This document shows positions 37,610 through 48,651 of a stretch of 64,000 nucleotides of DNA, piece after piece (the stretch's first letter is position 1; each line of letters opens with the position of its first letter). The DNA is from Lycorma delicatula (Eukaryota; Arthropoda; Insecta; Hemiptera; Fulgoridae). Location: assembly GCF_047948215.1 (NCBI RefSeq), contig NC_134458.1, positions 140,290,536 through 140,354,535 on the forward strand, read 5' to 3'. Below the pieces are notes generated by a model that saw only the letters and a program-made list of their open reading frames with translations, made no database searches and was not told where the DNA came from. The translations under genes were made by a program, and so were the position numbers.

Positions 37610-38944
37610 AGGTAGGGATGCGGTTAAAAAAAAATACGTTTTTGCAAATTGTTTTTAATTTGTTAACAAATGTGCCTAAGTAACATAAGACCTTAATTAA
37701 GCGAAATTTCGAGATACTGAGGGTGACCTTGCTCTACAGCCTCATTCCCATGACTTTTTAAGTTGTAAATTTAATGGCATCAATCCCCCATATGTAGAAG
37801 TAATCTGACCAAAGTTTGGTCAAAATTGGTCCAGAAGTTCTGGAGATATAAGATGATTTAGAGCATATTTTGATATATTTTAAATAATTTAGAACATACA
37901 CATGTACATACGAACATCCAGAAAATCTCCATCCGGTTTTTGTGTTTTTTTTTGGTTCCTTAGATGTCAAAATGTGCCGGTGAGAACCGCGTATGACCAA
38001 ACTGGACCCATTACAATACTTTCCCTCCTAAAGCTATAGCTCTGCTATAACGCTAGACGGGAAACTAAAAACAAAATCGGTTTTTAAATAATTTTTTTTA
38101 ATAGTTTTATCGTGTGGATAATAATTTTTACTAGTTTGTTTCAATATGATAACTACTTCAAAAAAATTGCAATTTTGGCCTTCAGACAGCCAGGTATTTT
38201 TCACTGAATATTGTATTCCAACAATATTATTACGGTATGTACTCATAACTTCGTAATTCCAATTAATAACAGGATGGAAAGTTTTCATACAAAACTGCTA
38301 GAAATTTCTACCGTCTGTTAAATAATAGTATAGCTATTTTGCCTAAGTGTATAACAAACATTACGTATCTTATATGTATTTATTTGCTATTAAGTACTTT
38401 AAAGAAAAAAATACTGGCATTAAATCAGCTAAAAGTCATTCATTAATTCAGATTTTTTTAGAATAAACAAGGAGAGAAATTGTAAATAGAATAGTGCGCA
38501 CTTCAAAAAACGATTTAAAAGAAATTGCTTGTAAAAGTAAAAAAAAATAAATTCATGAAACGTTTATTATATTTACTTTCTCACTTTACTTAATTATTAA
38601 AACTTTGTTTACTAATAGGAAAGATTTATATTGGTGTCACTAATCATTTTTAAGAGGAATTTTTAAAAAAGTTAGTAGAAAATCAATCACCTACTTTAGA
38701 AATTTTGCTTCCGACAGATTTAAACCGAATTCCATTATAGTTACTCCGCCAGTGGGGTTTCAAATCAATGCAGTCTTAAGAATACGAAAATTGTAAACTA
38801 TTTTTTTAATCTTTAATGAAATAAAATAATTAAAAGTTTAAACAATTTTAATGAATTAATAATTAAAAATTGTGACGGTAGAAGATCAATTAACGATTTC
38901 TTTTTTAATCAGAAAATTGTTATAAGGTTGAAGGATTCATAAAG
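37610..38944. other. Intergenic sequence with a generic repeat module
   Basis: 37760-38010 (AATCTGACCAAAGTTTGGTC, TACACATGTACATACGAAC, GGACCCATTACAATACTTT) resembles the ends of family C and similar modules beside microsatellites. The rest is AT-rich without recognisable content. Confidence 0.5.
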
Positions 38945-39345
38945 TTTCAATCATTTAACGTAGAAAGAGGGATAAAAAAGAGTACCTTGTTTAATAAATT
39001 TGTTGAAGATGTGATAAAAAAAATTGCACTAAAAATGGTTAAAGGGATCAATATTCAAGTAAGAAATATAAGGTGTACGTGGTTCGCAGAAGACAGCATT
39101 TTCATGAGATGAAGAGAGTTTTAATTAACAGGTGATAAAATAAAATAACATTTTGACAGAACGGTATGAAAATGAATGTTAAGAAAATAAAAGTAAAGAG
39201 GATAAGAAAATACACCAATGAAAGTGAGAAAACAGTAAGTATTGAACAAGTAAAACTACTGTAGGTACTTAGCTACAAAAGTTAACGGAAGATTGTAAAA
39301 TTAAAATTGAAATAAAATCCAGCATACTGTTACGGAAACTTTCAA
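38945..39345 (+). pseudogene. RTE-like reverse transcriptase, 5' segment (split by mariner)
   Basis: FNVERGIKKSTLFNKFVEDV near 38955-39016 matches F.VERGVRQGCPLSPLLFNIF.E.. (motif B, with internal loss), followed by KMVKGINIQ and TWFAEDSIFM near 39080 (family RFADDIA.I, motif C, first Asp changed to Glu). Then KMNVKKIKV and VSIEQVKLL match KMN..KTKVM and LEQV..F.YLG. This pattern is typical of RTE-like LINEs common in arthropods. Stops and small losses make it dead. The continuation lies beyond the mariner insertion at 40527. Confidence 0.7.
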
Positions 39346-39544
39346 TACGAGGAGTGTTCAAAAGTAGATTATAATTTGAATTTGGCACCAAATAAAAAAA
39401 AAAACAAAAGCCGAAATTGGTAGCACTGTCTGATGGGCGGAAAAAAGCATTAACCTATTCCATTTATTTAACACCCAGCTGTTACATGATATTTGTTTCC
39501 AGTTACAAGTAAAAAAGTGCATCCAACCGTGGGACAGCGTATTA

Positions 39545-40490
39545 TTTAAAATTTCTTATAAAATAATATGTGAAACCGTCAGAAATGTGAGAAAGACTTA
39601 AAAGACAATTTGGTGAGGAAACATTGACAAACATAATAATCTATTAACGGGGTAAATCTTTAGATGGTCGTGAATGTGTAGAGAATCAACCGCTTTCTCG
39701 GTGTTCAAAAACAACGACAATAGAAGATTTGCCTGACAGGTTTAACACACTTATTCAAAATGATCGTCATATTGCACTGCTGAATATTGCGTCTACACCC
39801 AATATCAGTAAAAGCAGTGAGGATAGCTATATCAAAAATCAACGTAATTACCGAAACGTATGCGCACGTTGGATTCCACGAATGCTAATGGACGAATACA
39901 ATCAAACGTGCCTGCAGGTGGATCACCTGCAGGCACGTTGTTATCACAAGGGTGATGAACACCCTTTTTTTAGTTTATTTATTTTTTTAGTTTTTAGTTT
40001 ATTGTCACCACTATTGATGAAACTTAATTTTCATTAGGAAAAATTATGGCTTCATTCTTTTGGGATAAGTGAGGTGTTCTCGATTTCTTAATACAACAGC
40101 GCACTATATACCCAAAGTATTACTCAAATTTACTTAAGAGTTCATTAAAAAAAAGCCACCCGAAATAAACGGAAAAAGTAAACAATATGTCTGATTTTTA
40201 CAGGATAAGCGCCCCCTCATGTAGTCGCTCATATGATAGCTATAAACCGTAAATTAAGATGGATTGTTCTGCAATATTCCTTCTATAGTTCAGCCCCCGT
40301 ATCCTCTGATTTCAATATGTTTGGACCCTTAAAAGAATTGGTAGGAGGTGAAATAATTTGTCCCAGTGAAGAGATCACTGAAGATGTTCGAGAGTTTACC
40401 AATCAGCAGCCACAGGAATTTTTTCTTGTAGGAATACGGAAGCATCCGAAAAATGGTTCTTATGTACTGAAAAGAAGACTGAAATTAACA
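39545..40490 (+). pseudogene. Mariner transposase (broken)
   Basis: N-terminal part: RQFGEETL near 39607, GRECVENQPLSRC near 39668 (family GRESVE...GRP), then an open frame at 39729-40037 with NTLIQNDRHI, NISKSSEDSYIKNQ and VCARWIPRMLMDEYNQ (family VCARWVPR.LT.E.K). Central part with frame changes: WLHSFG-like (VFWD..G), APPHVV (ARPH). C-terminal part in frame 40233-40535: NMFGPLKELVGGE, FTNQQPQEFFLVGIRKHPK. The catalytic Asp positions of the centre are largely lost; SSDFNMFG keeps the last one. A 16 bp inverted duplication lies just after RMLMDEYNQ. Confidence 0.88.
39905..39939. repeat. Inverted duplication, 16 bp arms, 3 nt loop, inside mariner
   Basis: AACGTGCCTGCAGGTG, GAT, CACCTGCAGGCACGTT. 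In the transposase frame the second arm encodes HLQAR, which fits the family segment before YHK.GDE. The first arm replaces expected sequence. So the low-coordinate arm is the newcomer. Confidence 0.88.
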
Positions 40491-40526
40491 GTGTATGATT
40501 TATTTGTTTTATGTTACTTTTTGAAT

Positions 40527-40900
40527 AAATTATAATTTTAATGCTCCTGCACAAAGAAAAATTATTATTACGTAAACAGTTAGAGATAGTTTTGAAGGAT
40601 CATCTCGAAAAGCGTTATGACGTTTAAAGTGTTTATGAACCTTCTGTATGGACGAGAAACATAAAAACAAAAAAATAAGGGAGAAAATTGGCTGGATTTA
40701 TTTGAAATGTATGTATGTATCAGAAAGGAGAAATTTAAGTGAATACATATATAGTTAAAAATTAAAAAGTAATTAGAAGGTGAGTGAGAGTAGAACTTTA
40801 ATCAGGGGAATCAGATTAGGAAAGTTGGGACGTAAAGGGTTTATTAAAATAAAGCTAAAAAGATTAGTAAATAGTGAAAAGAAAAGAAAAGAGAGTAAAC
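40527..40900 (+). pseudogene. RTE-like reverse transcriptase, 3' segment
   Basis: Beyond the mariner, MNLLYGRET near 40636 (family LYG.ETW), then W...LFEMYVCIRKEKF near 40690-40740 (family LE.FEMW.WRRM.KI), matches the region after the polymerase palm in RTE-like elements. It continues the fragment that ends at 39345. Degenerate; the end is not defined. Confidence 0.6.
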
Positions 40901-41885
40901 ATTAATGACTATCTAAAAGGAAATATCATTGGAGCTATCTGGAATTTCAAAGTTCAGCTGGAAATAGAAGAGAAACGGATGTGTAGCGAGTGACCTCCCT
41001 CCGGCTAGATATGGTGATAATGAAAAAATTGATACGTTTGTTAAACAAACTTAGTTTAATCTCTAAAAATACATTGAATTTTCCCTCTTTATTACGGATA
41101 TGCTTCAATGTATTTGTGTATGTATATGTGTAAGGGTGTGTTTTAATAAAATGCAATCAAATCTAAACTTCTTTGTAAAATTCAGTCATTACTTTTATAT
41201 TCTTAAGGATTGTTATTTGTAGGCATATAAAATAATGAAGATTGACATTTTCATTTAATTATTTTATATTAAATCAAAATATAATTGTCCAAATGGTAGA
41301 TTATATAGTTGATTTCAGTAAAAAATAAATAAATAAATAAATACGTATTAAGATTTGTACAAAAAGCAGATATCATTTTTACAAAGAATAAAATTAAAGA
41401 GATTTTTCCTAATTCCAGAATTATAATATGCTAGAAATTTTTATCACAAGCTTATCTTCCAGTCATCTTTTTTAGTGGTTATTCTATAATTTAGAAAATT
41501 TTTCATTGAGTTATATGTAACAGTTAAGGTTTTAATATGATAGAATACCTGATTTGCAAAATACTCTTGTAAATCAATGCTTGCTTGAAAAATATTTATT
41601 AAAAAAGCAAATGTTTGTTGAAAGTCAATTAATTCCCCGCTACTTTGGATCATTTTCAGACTCAACCAAGATTCTGAGTAGCATTGTTGTAGAAAATTTC
41701 ATTATGATTAGAGTTGCCTTTATTATCTCAATGGATGAAGTACTTATTAAATTTTCTTCCATATTCTTTCTAACGTACCTTGGCGCAAATCCAATGGCTA
41801 AAGGAAGACATCACTAGACCTAAAATAAATTATAATTGGTATTTATTTATTAAACAATTTATATAAGTTGATAAATAAAGTACTA
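40901..41885. other. AT-rich intergenic sequence with weak exon-like segments
   Basis: On the minus strand, 41779-41819 lies between ATTTATTTTAG and GTACGT, and 41554-41686 lies between GCTACTCAG and GTATTC. Each has one open frame (LVMSSFSHWICAK, and LKMIQSSGELIDFQQTFAF...). These could be host exons, but AT-rich DNA yields such patterns by chance and I recognise no protein. Confidence 0.2.
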
Positions 41886-42055
41886 TTAACAGCCAGTTTC
41901 ATTCTCAAGATAATGAGCATCCCGTGCCAGGGTTACAAAGGAAAGTGATGAGTTTTGTGGCCTCTGGAATGTACTGTTACACATCAGCATGCCAAGTCCA
42001 CTGAAATGCCGAATATGTTCAGTCCTATGAGAGTCACCTTTCTGTAATAAAGGGA
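41886..42055 (-). other. Unassigned coding-like stretch
   Basis: A minus-strand frame runs open from the R1-like insertion boundary to a stop at 41886-41888. It reads, in part, KGDSHRTEHIRHFSGLGMLM and LARDAHYLENETGC. The composition is balanced and GC-richer than the flanks, unlike random open frames here. No family is recognised. It could be a fragment of a host gene or of an element cut by the retrotransposon at 42056. Confidence 0.3.
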
Positions 42056-43150
42056 TTTTTTTTTATTCTGCCTCCTGGAACCAGACCCCCAAATTAAGCA
42101 TGAACACGGTTCCGGGAGGTGCCTTTGCCTTCAGCCACCAGATGAGGGAAACGCCAGCCCCGGCTATGATGTTCCGGCCTCCATCCTCCAGCAATTGAGA
42201 CTCCATCCATTGTGCTTCGCCTCTAACGGAGACACCCCCAAAGGGATGGCCCCACCGGGACTCAGTCTTTCACCTCAGGGACTCGAGAGTCCTCGCGCTT
42301 CATTACCATCGCCCATCCATGCAAGCACGTGCGAACGGTAGCTCTGTACGGAGCTGTCCCTCACCTCCAAGCCTTCCGATATTTGGTTTTCAGTATTCCC
42401 GACAAAACCCATCACAATATCGAAATCCACCGAACTGCGTAACATAGTTCCAACGATGGTCCCCACCTCGAGATATCCCGTTACGGCAGTACAGCGGCGT
42501 TCCTTGTCCCACCGCGGGCACTGGAATTTCACGTGTTCCGGCGTGTCTAAGTCCCGACAGTAGGGGCAGAAGGGGTCTTCAGCCCTTCTTCGTCCACACA
42601 GGTATGAATGAAAGACCCCTTAACCGGTCAGGATTTGTGTCAGCCAGAATCCCAGTTCGCCAAACTTCCTCCCGGTTCACTGCTCAATGTGCGTGATCAA
42701 ACGATGCGTCCACCTCACTTTCGTGGACGCATCCCAACTGGCTGGCCAATCCCTGTAGACAGTTGCGTTGGCATCACCCTTAGACACACCCTGATAAACT
42801 TGCGCACGAGCTGCTACCGGCTGCTGAAGTGGCGGCATCCCAGTCGCCACCAGCACCGCCTCAGTCGAGACCGAGGCGTATGCCGACGCCACCTTAAGAG
42901 CCATACAGCGTGGTACTCCTTCCAACAATCTTTTATTATACCACACTGCCATGGCTGTCTTCCACACTGAAGCGCCATAAAGAAGAATCGAGGTTGACAC
43001 ATGCGCGTACAACTTCCTCTTTGACGTACAGAGCCTTCCAATCTTCGATAGTAACTTAACCAAGTTCTTGACAATCTGCCCAGCTTTCTCACTCACCGCC
43101 TGGGCGTGACGAGTGAATGACCGCCTATGTATCCCAATACAGGGATTAGC
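42056..43150 (-). mobile_element. R1-like non-LTR retrotransposon, 3' part
   Basis: Minus strand. It holds the end of the reverse transcriptase thumb and the whole C-terminal segment, then a GC-rich 3' untranslated region (42275-42065) and a run of nine A (plus 42056-42064). Truncated at its 5' end near 43150, where a cluster of inverted duplications begins. It belongs to the same broad clade as the element at 3.7 kb, but the sequence is clearly different. Confidence 0.85.
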
Positions 43151-43159
43151 AGCGAACAT
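42275..43159 (-). pseudogene. R1-like ORF2 C-terminal region
   Basis: The 160-residue open frame 43159-42677 reads GIHRRSFTRHAQAVSEKAGQ, LLYGASVW, then ASAYASVSTEAVLVATGMPP and WTHRLITHI, in step with R1-clade proteins (F..H...V..KA, LLYGA..W, SAYRTVS.EA..V.AG..P, W..RLI). After a frameshift near 42677, FWLTQILTG, a stop, then PFCPYCRDLDTPEHVKFQCP near 42570-42515: the C..C...H...C knuckle is intact. The frame continues to about 42275. At least one stop and one frameshift occur. Confidence 0.87.
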
Positions 43160-43220
43160 AATGATGTTCGCTAATGAAGTTTCATTCTACGAGAGTAATG
43201 ACTCTCGTAGAATGAAACTT
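43151..43220. repeat. Two adjoining hairpins with the same AATG spacers
   Basis: AGCGAACAT, AATG, ATGTTCGCT, AATG, then a 20 bp arm (43177-43196), AATG, and its exact complement (43201-43220). All three separators are AATG. Immediately after, CTTGCGT-T-ACGCAAG (43233-43247) is another small hairpin. The cluster lies at the 5' truncation point of the R1-like copy. Confidence 0.9.
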
Positions 43221-43250
43221 TGACTAGTGCTTCTTGCGTTACGCAAGTCA

Positions 43251-44479
43251 GCGGTAAGATTGACTGAGGCAAACAGCACAAATCAAAAATTTAATATACC
43301 CTTTCTGTCGAGGGAAAAACATTTTCTGTATATATATATATATATATATGTAATATTAAACTGTCTTTACTAAAAACTAGAATATTACTAGTTTATGTAA
43401 AATAAAAATCAAATTATCAAATTCATACAACTTATTTACTGCAGCAGCAAACCATTAGATAACTTACAAGTTATCTTAATTTTATTTTAAGAAGAATAAA
43501 TTATTATAACTTCAAAGTGGTAATTTTTCTCGTAGTAATAAGTTTATGATCGAATTTTATTTTAATTTTGTTTTATATACCGAAACTAGTGTTAGAATGA
43601 CCTTTTGAAAACTGTTCATGACGTAAATTTTATTTAACGACATGTCGTTGGTAGGGTAACCAATAAAATAATGCAGTGCCGACCTATTTTCTTCTTGAAA
43701 TAAGAAATTTAAACCTCAGATTGAAATATCTTTAGGCTATTATTTACGAAGACCCCCCCCCCCCTAACAAATACCACGCTGTCGAAATTGAAAAGTGTGT
43801 TTGTTAAAGGAACTAATATCGATAGCGTAAAGTAAAAGTGACAGATGCGTATCCTTAACTTATTTACAATTCCCTATTTAATTTCAAAGAAATTTGTTTT
43901 GTTTTATTTAAAATTTTTGCAACCTTAATTTCTTTTAATAAATAATTGTAAATAGTAATCTAGTGATTATTTTAACTGTTTTTTATTATTAGAATTTGAT
44001 TAATGGTTTCCATCCTCTTCAGTTTTCATTCAGATTCCTTCCTCAAGAACGGTATTATTCATTTCAGTTAAACTCAAGAGAAACAAGTTATTTTTATGTA
44101 TATTATTAAAAAAACAATTTCAAAACGCAAAATTCACGTCATGGTATAATTAATTAATTGTACGTTACGTAATTAAACTGCTATCTCGGAAATATCTCTG
44201 ATTTTCATACAAATATTTTGTCTCTATCCTAAACATTAAGAGGTTTAAATAACATGAAAATAAAAGTAATAAAAAAATAAATATTTTTAGAAATAATATT
44301 TGTTATTTATAAAATCTTTACGTTCATTTTTGGGTTAGAGTATCCCATTATTAGAAACCATATAGGTTTACACTTGCTTAAAGCAATCTTAATTTTACAC
44401 TCTCAGTAAAATTCAAAAAAATATTAAAAATAAATCAAAATGTTCATGTACTTGAAACTTAGAAACAATTAAACAGATC
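43251..44479. other. AT-rich intergenic sequence
   Basis: Contains a TA run (43329-43350) and a run of about fourteen C (43748-43764). No gene recognised. Confidence 0.5.
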
Positions 44480-46340
44480 TCTCCGTGTATTTGCTGTTAT
44501 TGCGTTTTTTCCTAACAATTTTGTTGATTTTTCGTTTTGTTGTTAATTTATTGTTGTTTTGTGTTCTTTTTAGTTGTTTTATTCCATTTTTATTGAGTTT
44601 TTGTGTTTCGTTACAATTTGTTTTGTTTCGTTAATCTATATTTGGCTACGCATAATTTACGTGTTTTTCGTATTTTTTAGTTGTCTAGTTTTGTTTATTG
44701 TTATATTAATTAACTTTTACGGTATAAACTTTCTGTTTTGTCATTTGGTTTAAATTAAATAACGTTTTACATTTTATTTTGGGACGAGGGGCCATCGCAA
44801 GACGAAAGCTGTGGTAGTGTAGGAAGCTCCCCCTGGTAGCAGCGGGACTGATAGCGCTGCAGAGGCCGAGGCTGAGAGGCCGCGGCGTATGGAGGCGTCT
44901 CGTTTGAAATCCAGTCGTAGGTAGAGGAATATGAAATCAGATAATGAAATATGGGGGGGGGGTGAACAGTTGGCTTCGAAACAATCGTGAAAGCGAAGGC
45001 TGCGTCTTTCCACCCCTCCTTGTGCTGAAGAGAAGAAAAAGCCGAAGGCTGTTTTAGGGGCTTCTTTTCCTAATGGGAAGAAGTTTCTGATCAACAGATC
45101 CGCGGTTTGTCACAGGTAGCGTTCAACATGGAAGAGGGGGAGCCAAAGAAATTGAGGGGAACTGATACCGAGGGTAGAAGCTTTCAACGAGATGTCTAGC
45201 TTTCAATACAAAAGTTTTACTTAAACACGTGAAGTAGATGAGTTTGCTCATCAATCAGAATGCGAACAGAAACACGGAGATCAAAGAGTGTTCCCTAAAA
45301 ATGGACGGGCTCGCTCGAGTGGTTGAAATGCTTAAGGACGTTTTATACGAGATTGGTACAGAGCCTCAGGCGAAACAGCCCACTCGGCCGGAAATGATGG
45401 AGCAAGTTGCACAGACGCGTGAGATATGAGCGGGCTGTGCTGCTTCATGAGGTGGCCACTCAGACCCCGGGTGGAGGTCTGACTCAGATGCCTGTTGGAG
45501 TACGTGATCAGGGCGACTTACTTCAGACCCTTGAGAAAGGGATCTCTGATGAGGCTTTTTTTCGACTGGTTCAAAGGAGTTAGCCAAAAGTTCTTTTACA
45601 CTGCTGGCATATCCTGGGGAAATTGGTGAGTCCTCTCAGGCGTGGTTAATGGACTTAGCGATGCGTGTTGGTCACCCTCAACATTCTCCAGCCCCTCTTC
45701 GGGCAGCCTGGGTTGGGAAACTGGTTGGTGAAGATGATCTACAGGAAAGAAAATTGCTTGTCGATAACTCGAAGACAGGATGGTTCACTGCCTTATGAAG
45801 GCAATCCCTGATGTGGTAATGGCGGGTAGTGAGGTGTGTTTTTGCGGGCCTGCTGGACTGGTCGGTGGCTACTTCCGCCGGTTGGTGAAATATTTTGGCA
45901 GAAGGAGTGGCTGTAATTTCCGAATGTTCCTTGATGACAAGGCATCAGGTAAGCAGGTGCTTAAGAGTCATCTTCCACCGAAGAGGCTGGTGGGGCCACC
46001 TACAACGACTGTTGTGAAGGCGGCTGGGAGGTCCTATGCGGACCTCCTGCGAACAATGAAGGACAAGGTATCACCGGGTGAGTCTGGTCTCGGCCCGTCA
46101 GTTTCAGGGGGAAGACCTTCTTCGAGTGCAGGTCGAGGGGGACAATGCTGAGCGACTCCGTAGGAAGATTTTTGAGAAGGTAGATTGTGTTGGGAGGTAG
46201 GGAAGGTAGGTGGGTCTGTGTTCTTATTAAGAATGTAGATGCCATAACCACAGAGGAAGAGTTCATGAGAGATCTTCGTCGTATTACCGATGACTCTGTT
46301 ACGATTGATGTGCTTTCGATGACACCTTCCTACAGGACCT
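44480..46340 (+). mobile_element. 5' part of an R1-like element: leader and ORF1
   Basis: 44480-44760 is T- and G-rich with repeated TTGTT/TTTTG and almost no coding potential, as in a 5' untranslated region. From about 44775 the composition turns GC-rich and ORF1-like sequence follows to about 46340, where it stops abruptly in AT-rich palindromic DNA. No endonuclease or reverse transcriptase follows. Loss of the 3' side is unusual for non-LTR copies and points to a later deletion. Confidence 0.6.
44775..46340 (+). pseudogene. ORF1 (gag-like) of an R1-like element, broken
   Basis: The N-terminal part is basic and Ala/Glu-rich (AAEAEAERPRRME, EEKKKPKAVLG). Next an open frame at 45238-45429 (MDGLARVVEMLKDVLYEI), then LLQTLEKGISDEAFF near 45510, WFTALMKAIPDVVMAG near 45782-45830, and SYADLLRTMKDKVSPGE near 46033-46085. 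After frame changes, GDNAERLRRKIFEKV near 46139-46185 and VLIKNVDAITTEEEF near 46220-46266 resemble the end of ORF1 in R1/I-type elements before their zinc knuckles. The assignment rests on this architecture, not on one diagnostic motif. Several frameshifts and stops occur. Confidence 0.55.
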
Positions 46341-46376
46341 AAATATTTTAGGTAGCTAAATATTTTAGCTACGTAA
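46335..46376. repeat. Two small hairpins with TAT loops
   Basis: ACCTAAA-TAT-TTTAGGT runs into GTAGCTAAA-TAT-TTTAGCTAC. They mark the 3' break of the ORF1 fragment. Confidence 0.7.
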
Positions 46377-48629
46377 AATATTTTCATATAAAATATTTAC
46401 CTGAAATATTTACTGCTGCCTCTTCTCAACTTGAAGTTCAGTTATGATGTACGTATCATACTAAATAAATATATATAATACAACAGAAAGACTAAATCCT
46501 CTCTACTATGATGAAAACGTTTTTCTGTTGATATGCAAGGATTAATTTTAATAAAAAAAATATTTCCAATGACAAAAATAAACTTTGGAGTGATTTTTCT
46601 TGGAAGCCTGTTTTTAATTTTCAATTAGTAGAATGAAGAACCACTTTTTTCTGTTTTTTTAGGAAAAACATTTTTTATAATTTACCAGCTGGGAATATTA
46701 CATTTTTAAAGTATAATCTCAAGTAATGAAAATGAAAGAAATTAGTATTTTAAACAATTTCATACAACATTTTTTTTTTTAATTATCTTACAGAAAACCA
46801 ACACCTTACTGGGTTCTTTTGTTGTTAATTTTCTTGTTGAATATGTATGTTATTAAAGAATTTAAGGGAAAAGATTAAAAACAATAAAATTTAAAAAATA
46901 TTTTCTTATGAGAACTTAATAGAATTTTCCCTAATCCTGGCTTTTAAACTGAGTATATTTGGATTGTTTCTATACGATCGTTAATCTTAGCTTTCCCATC
47001 TCCGGAATATCATCAGAAATAATTATTTCGTTATGCGCCAGTTGTAAAAGGTATGCTTAAATATTTATTAAAATGTAAAAAATCGAAAAAAATGACCATT
47101 TTTTCTCCTATTTCCTTAGATAACTCGATAATTGTTCATTTTAGAGTAAATATTTGAGAAAAAAGAGATTTATTACTAAATTTTACACACAATAAAAAAA
47201 AATTTCCCTAGTAACAATAAAGTTTGAAAAATTCCCTAGGCTCTGTTAATTAAGCGATTTAAATTTTTCAAAATACATTTGAAAGATTGAGTGCTCTTTT
47301 ATAGGTGATAAATTTTCAAGAACCTGGAGACTTTATTTCAGGCTTTACACAATTGGAAAAGACGCGTTTGTTTTTAAATCTGGATTGCAAAATTATTGTG
47401 CAAAAACTGTCAGAACAATTTTGTTGAAATTAGGCGTGCTTGCTTTATCATATCAAAAAGTTCTTCAAGGCAAAGTCTGAAGGCCCTATGCATAATATAA
47501 GTACTCGAAAAAAATTCACAAGAAAATCTTGTTTTTTCTCCTTTTTTTATAGTTATTACTATTTTTGCATCAATAATAACGTATTTTTTATTTGCAACAG
47601 ATGATATTGTGTGTAAAATTTAATAACAGAATTTTTTTTTTTCTCGATCTTTTCTTTAAAAATTTCATAATGATTGGTTCAGTAGTTTTTGTGGTTATCG
47701 GGAACTTTTTATGTGGTAGTGAGACTGATTTAATAATTTTTAATTTATGAAAATTTGAGCACCTTCTCAAGATATCAAATTTAATACAAAATTTTATTGT
47801 TAAAAACTTTTTGTTGGTATTGAAGTAAATTTCACGTTTCATAATATAAAAAAGAATTCTGGTATCTAAAAAATTGAATAGGTAAATAAAATGGAAATTG
47901 ATTGAAATTTAACTATTTTTGTGTCGTATTCTAATATTTAATGCGTTTTAGTTTTATTTTTTAAAGTAAAAAGTAGGATAAATACTTGAAAACGTTTAGT
48001 AATGTAAAACATGTTAGCAGCTTTTATAAAAATTAAAAATCAAGTTTATTTAGTATTCTACCAGCATATCTAAATTTTAAATTGGGGGTATTTATACTTT
48101 TCGTGTTTAAGAAATGGGGTACATAAATGAATAAATTTCTTTAGATATACTAAATACGATAATGTCTATTTGATCATCAGTTTTTACTCCTTTTTATTTT
48201 TTTTTAATTAGATTTTATTTTATAGGTCAAGTGCATTTTTATACTATATTATTGCAATCAAAAATATCAATAAACTTATTGAATTTTTAATATTTTATTG
48301 AAGTTGTGCATCTAAGAAACCTTTTTAATTTTTACTTAAATGTAATTCAATATACTTTCTAATCATTTTACAATCGAATACATTGTTTTTTTTCATAGTA
48401 AAAATCGCTGAATTATTTTCAGATTAAGCAAATAACTCTAGTTAAAGTTTTTCATATTATAATTTTTTATTTGAATTTATGGTTTCATATACGAAATCGA
48501 ATTTAAATGCTATTCTACTAGCTGTAATTTTTTTAATTAATTTATGTAAATGTTAGATTTTTATAATTACGTACCCAAAAAAGTTTTATATTTTTTTATA
48601 TTAAATTTTACTCTGTTACAAAAAGTATA
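46377..48629. other. AT-rich intergenic sequence
   Basis: No recognised gene or repeat. The open frames at 46442-46624 and 47588-47842 (both minus) look random. Confidence 0.5.
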
Positions 48630-48645
48630 TTTTTTTTTTAATGCT

Positions 48646-48651
48646 TTTATT
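48646..48651 (-). promoter_or_regulatory. Poly(A) signal AATAAA of the I-like element
   Basis: AATAAA on the minus strand, five bases before the A-tail. Its position so close to the tail is usual for some LINE ends. Confidence 0.7.

Larger units (their letters stand above)
39348..40526 (+). mobile_element. Mariner transposon, decayed
   Basis: Starts after TA at 39346-39347 with CGAGGAGTGTTCAAAAGTAG, a mariner terminal repeat. Near the other end GTTACTTTTTGAATA (40512-40526) is the partial inverted partner; its outermost bases are lost. The body of about 1.2 kb holds one transposase pseudogene. Flanking sequence on both sides belongs to one RTE-like reverse transcriptase, so the transposon jumped into that element. 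Confidence 0.82.

Noticed and set aside
42608..42970. 120-residue plus-strand open frame
   Set aside because: Antisense of the R1-like C-terminal region on the minus strand.
43748..43764. Poly-C run as a functional element
   Set aside because: It is a single homopolymer with no context. A simple repeat or a sequencing artefact is enough to explain it.
44774..45094. 106-residue minus-strand open frame
   Set aside because: Antisense of the plus-strand ORF1-like region. It has no motif of its own.
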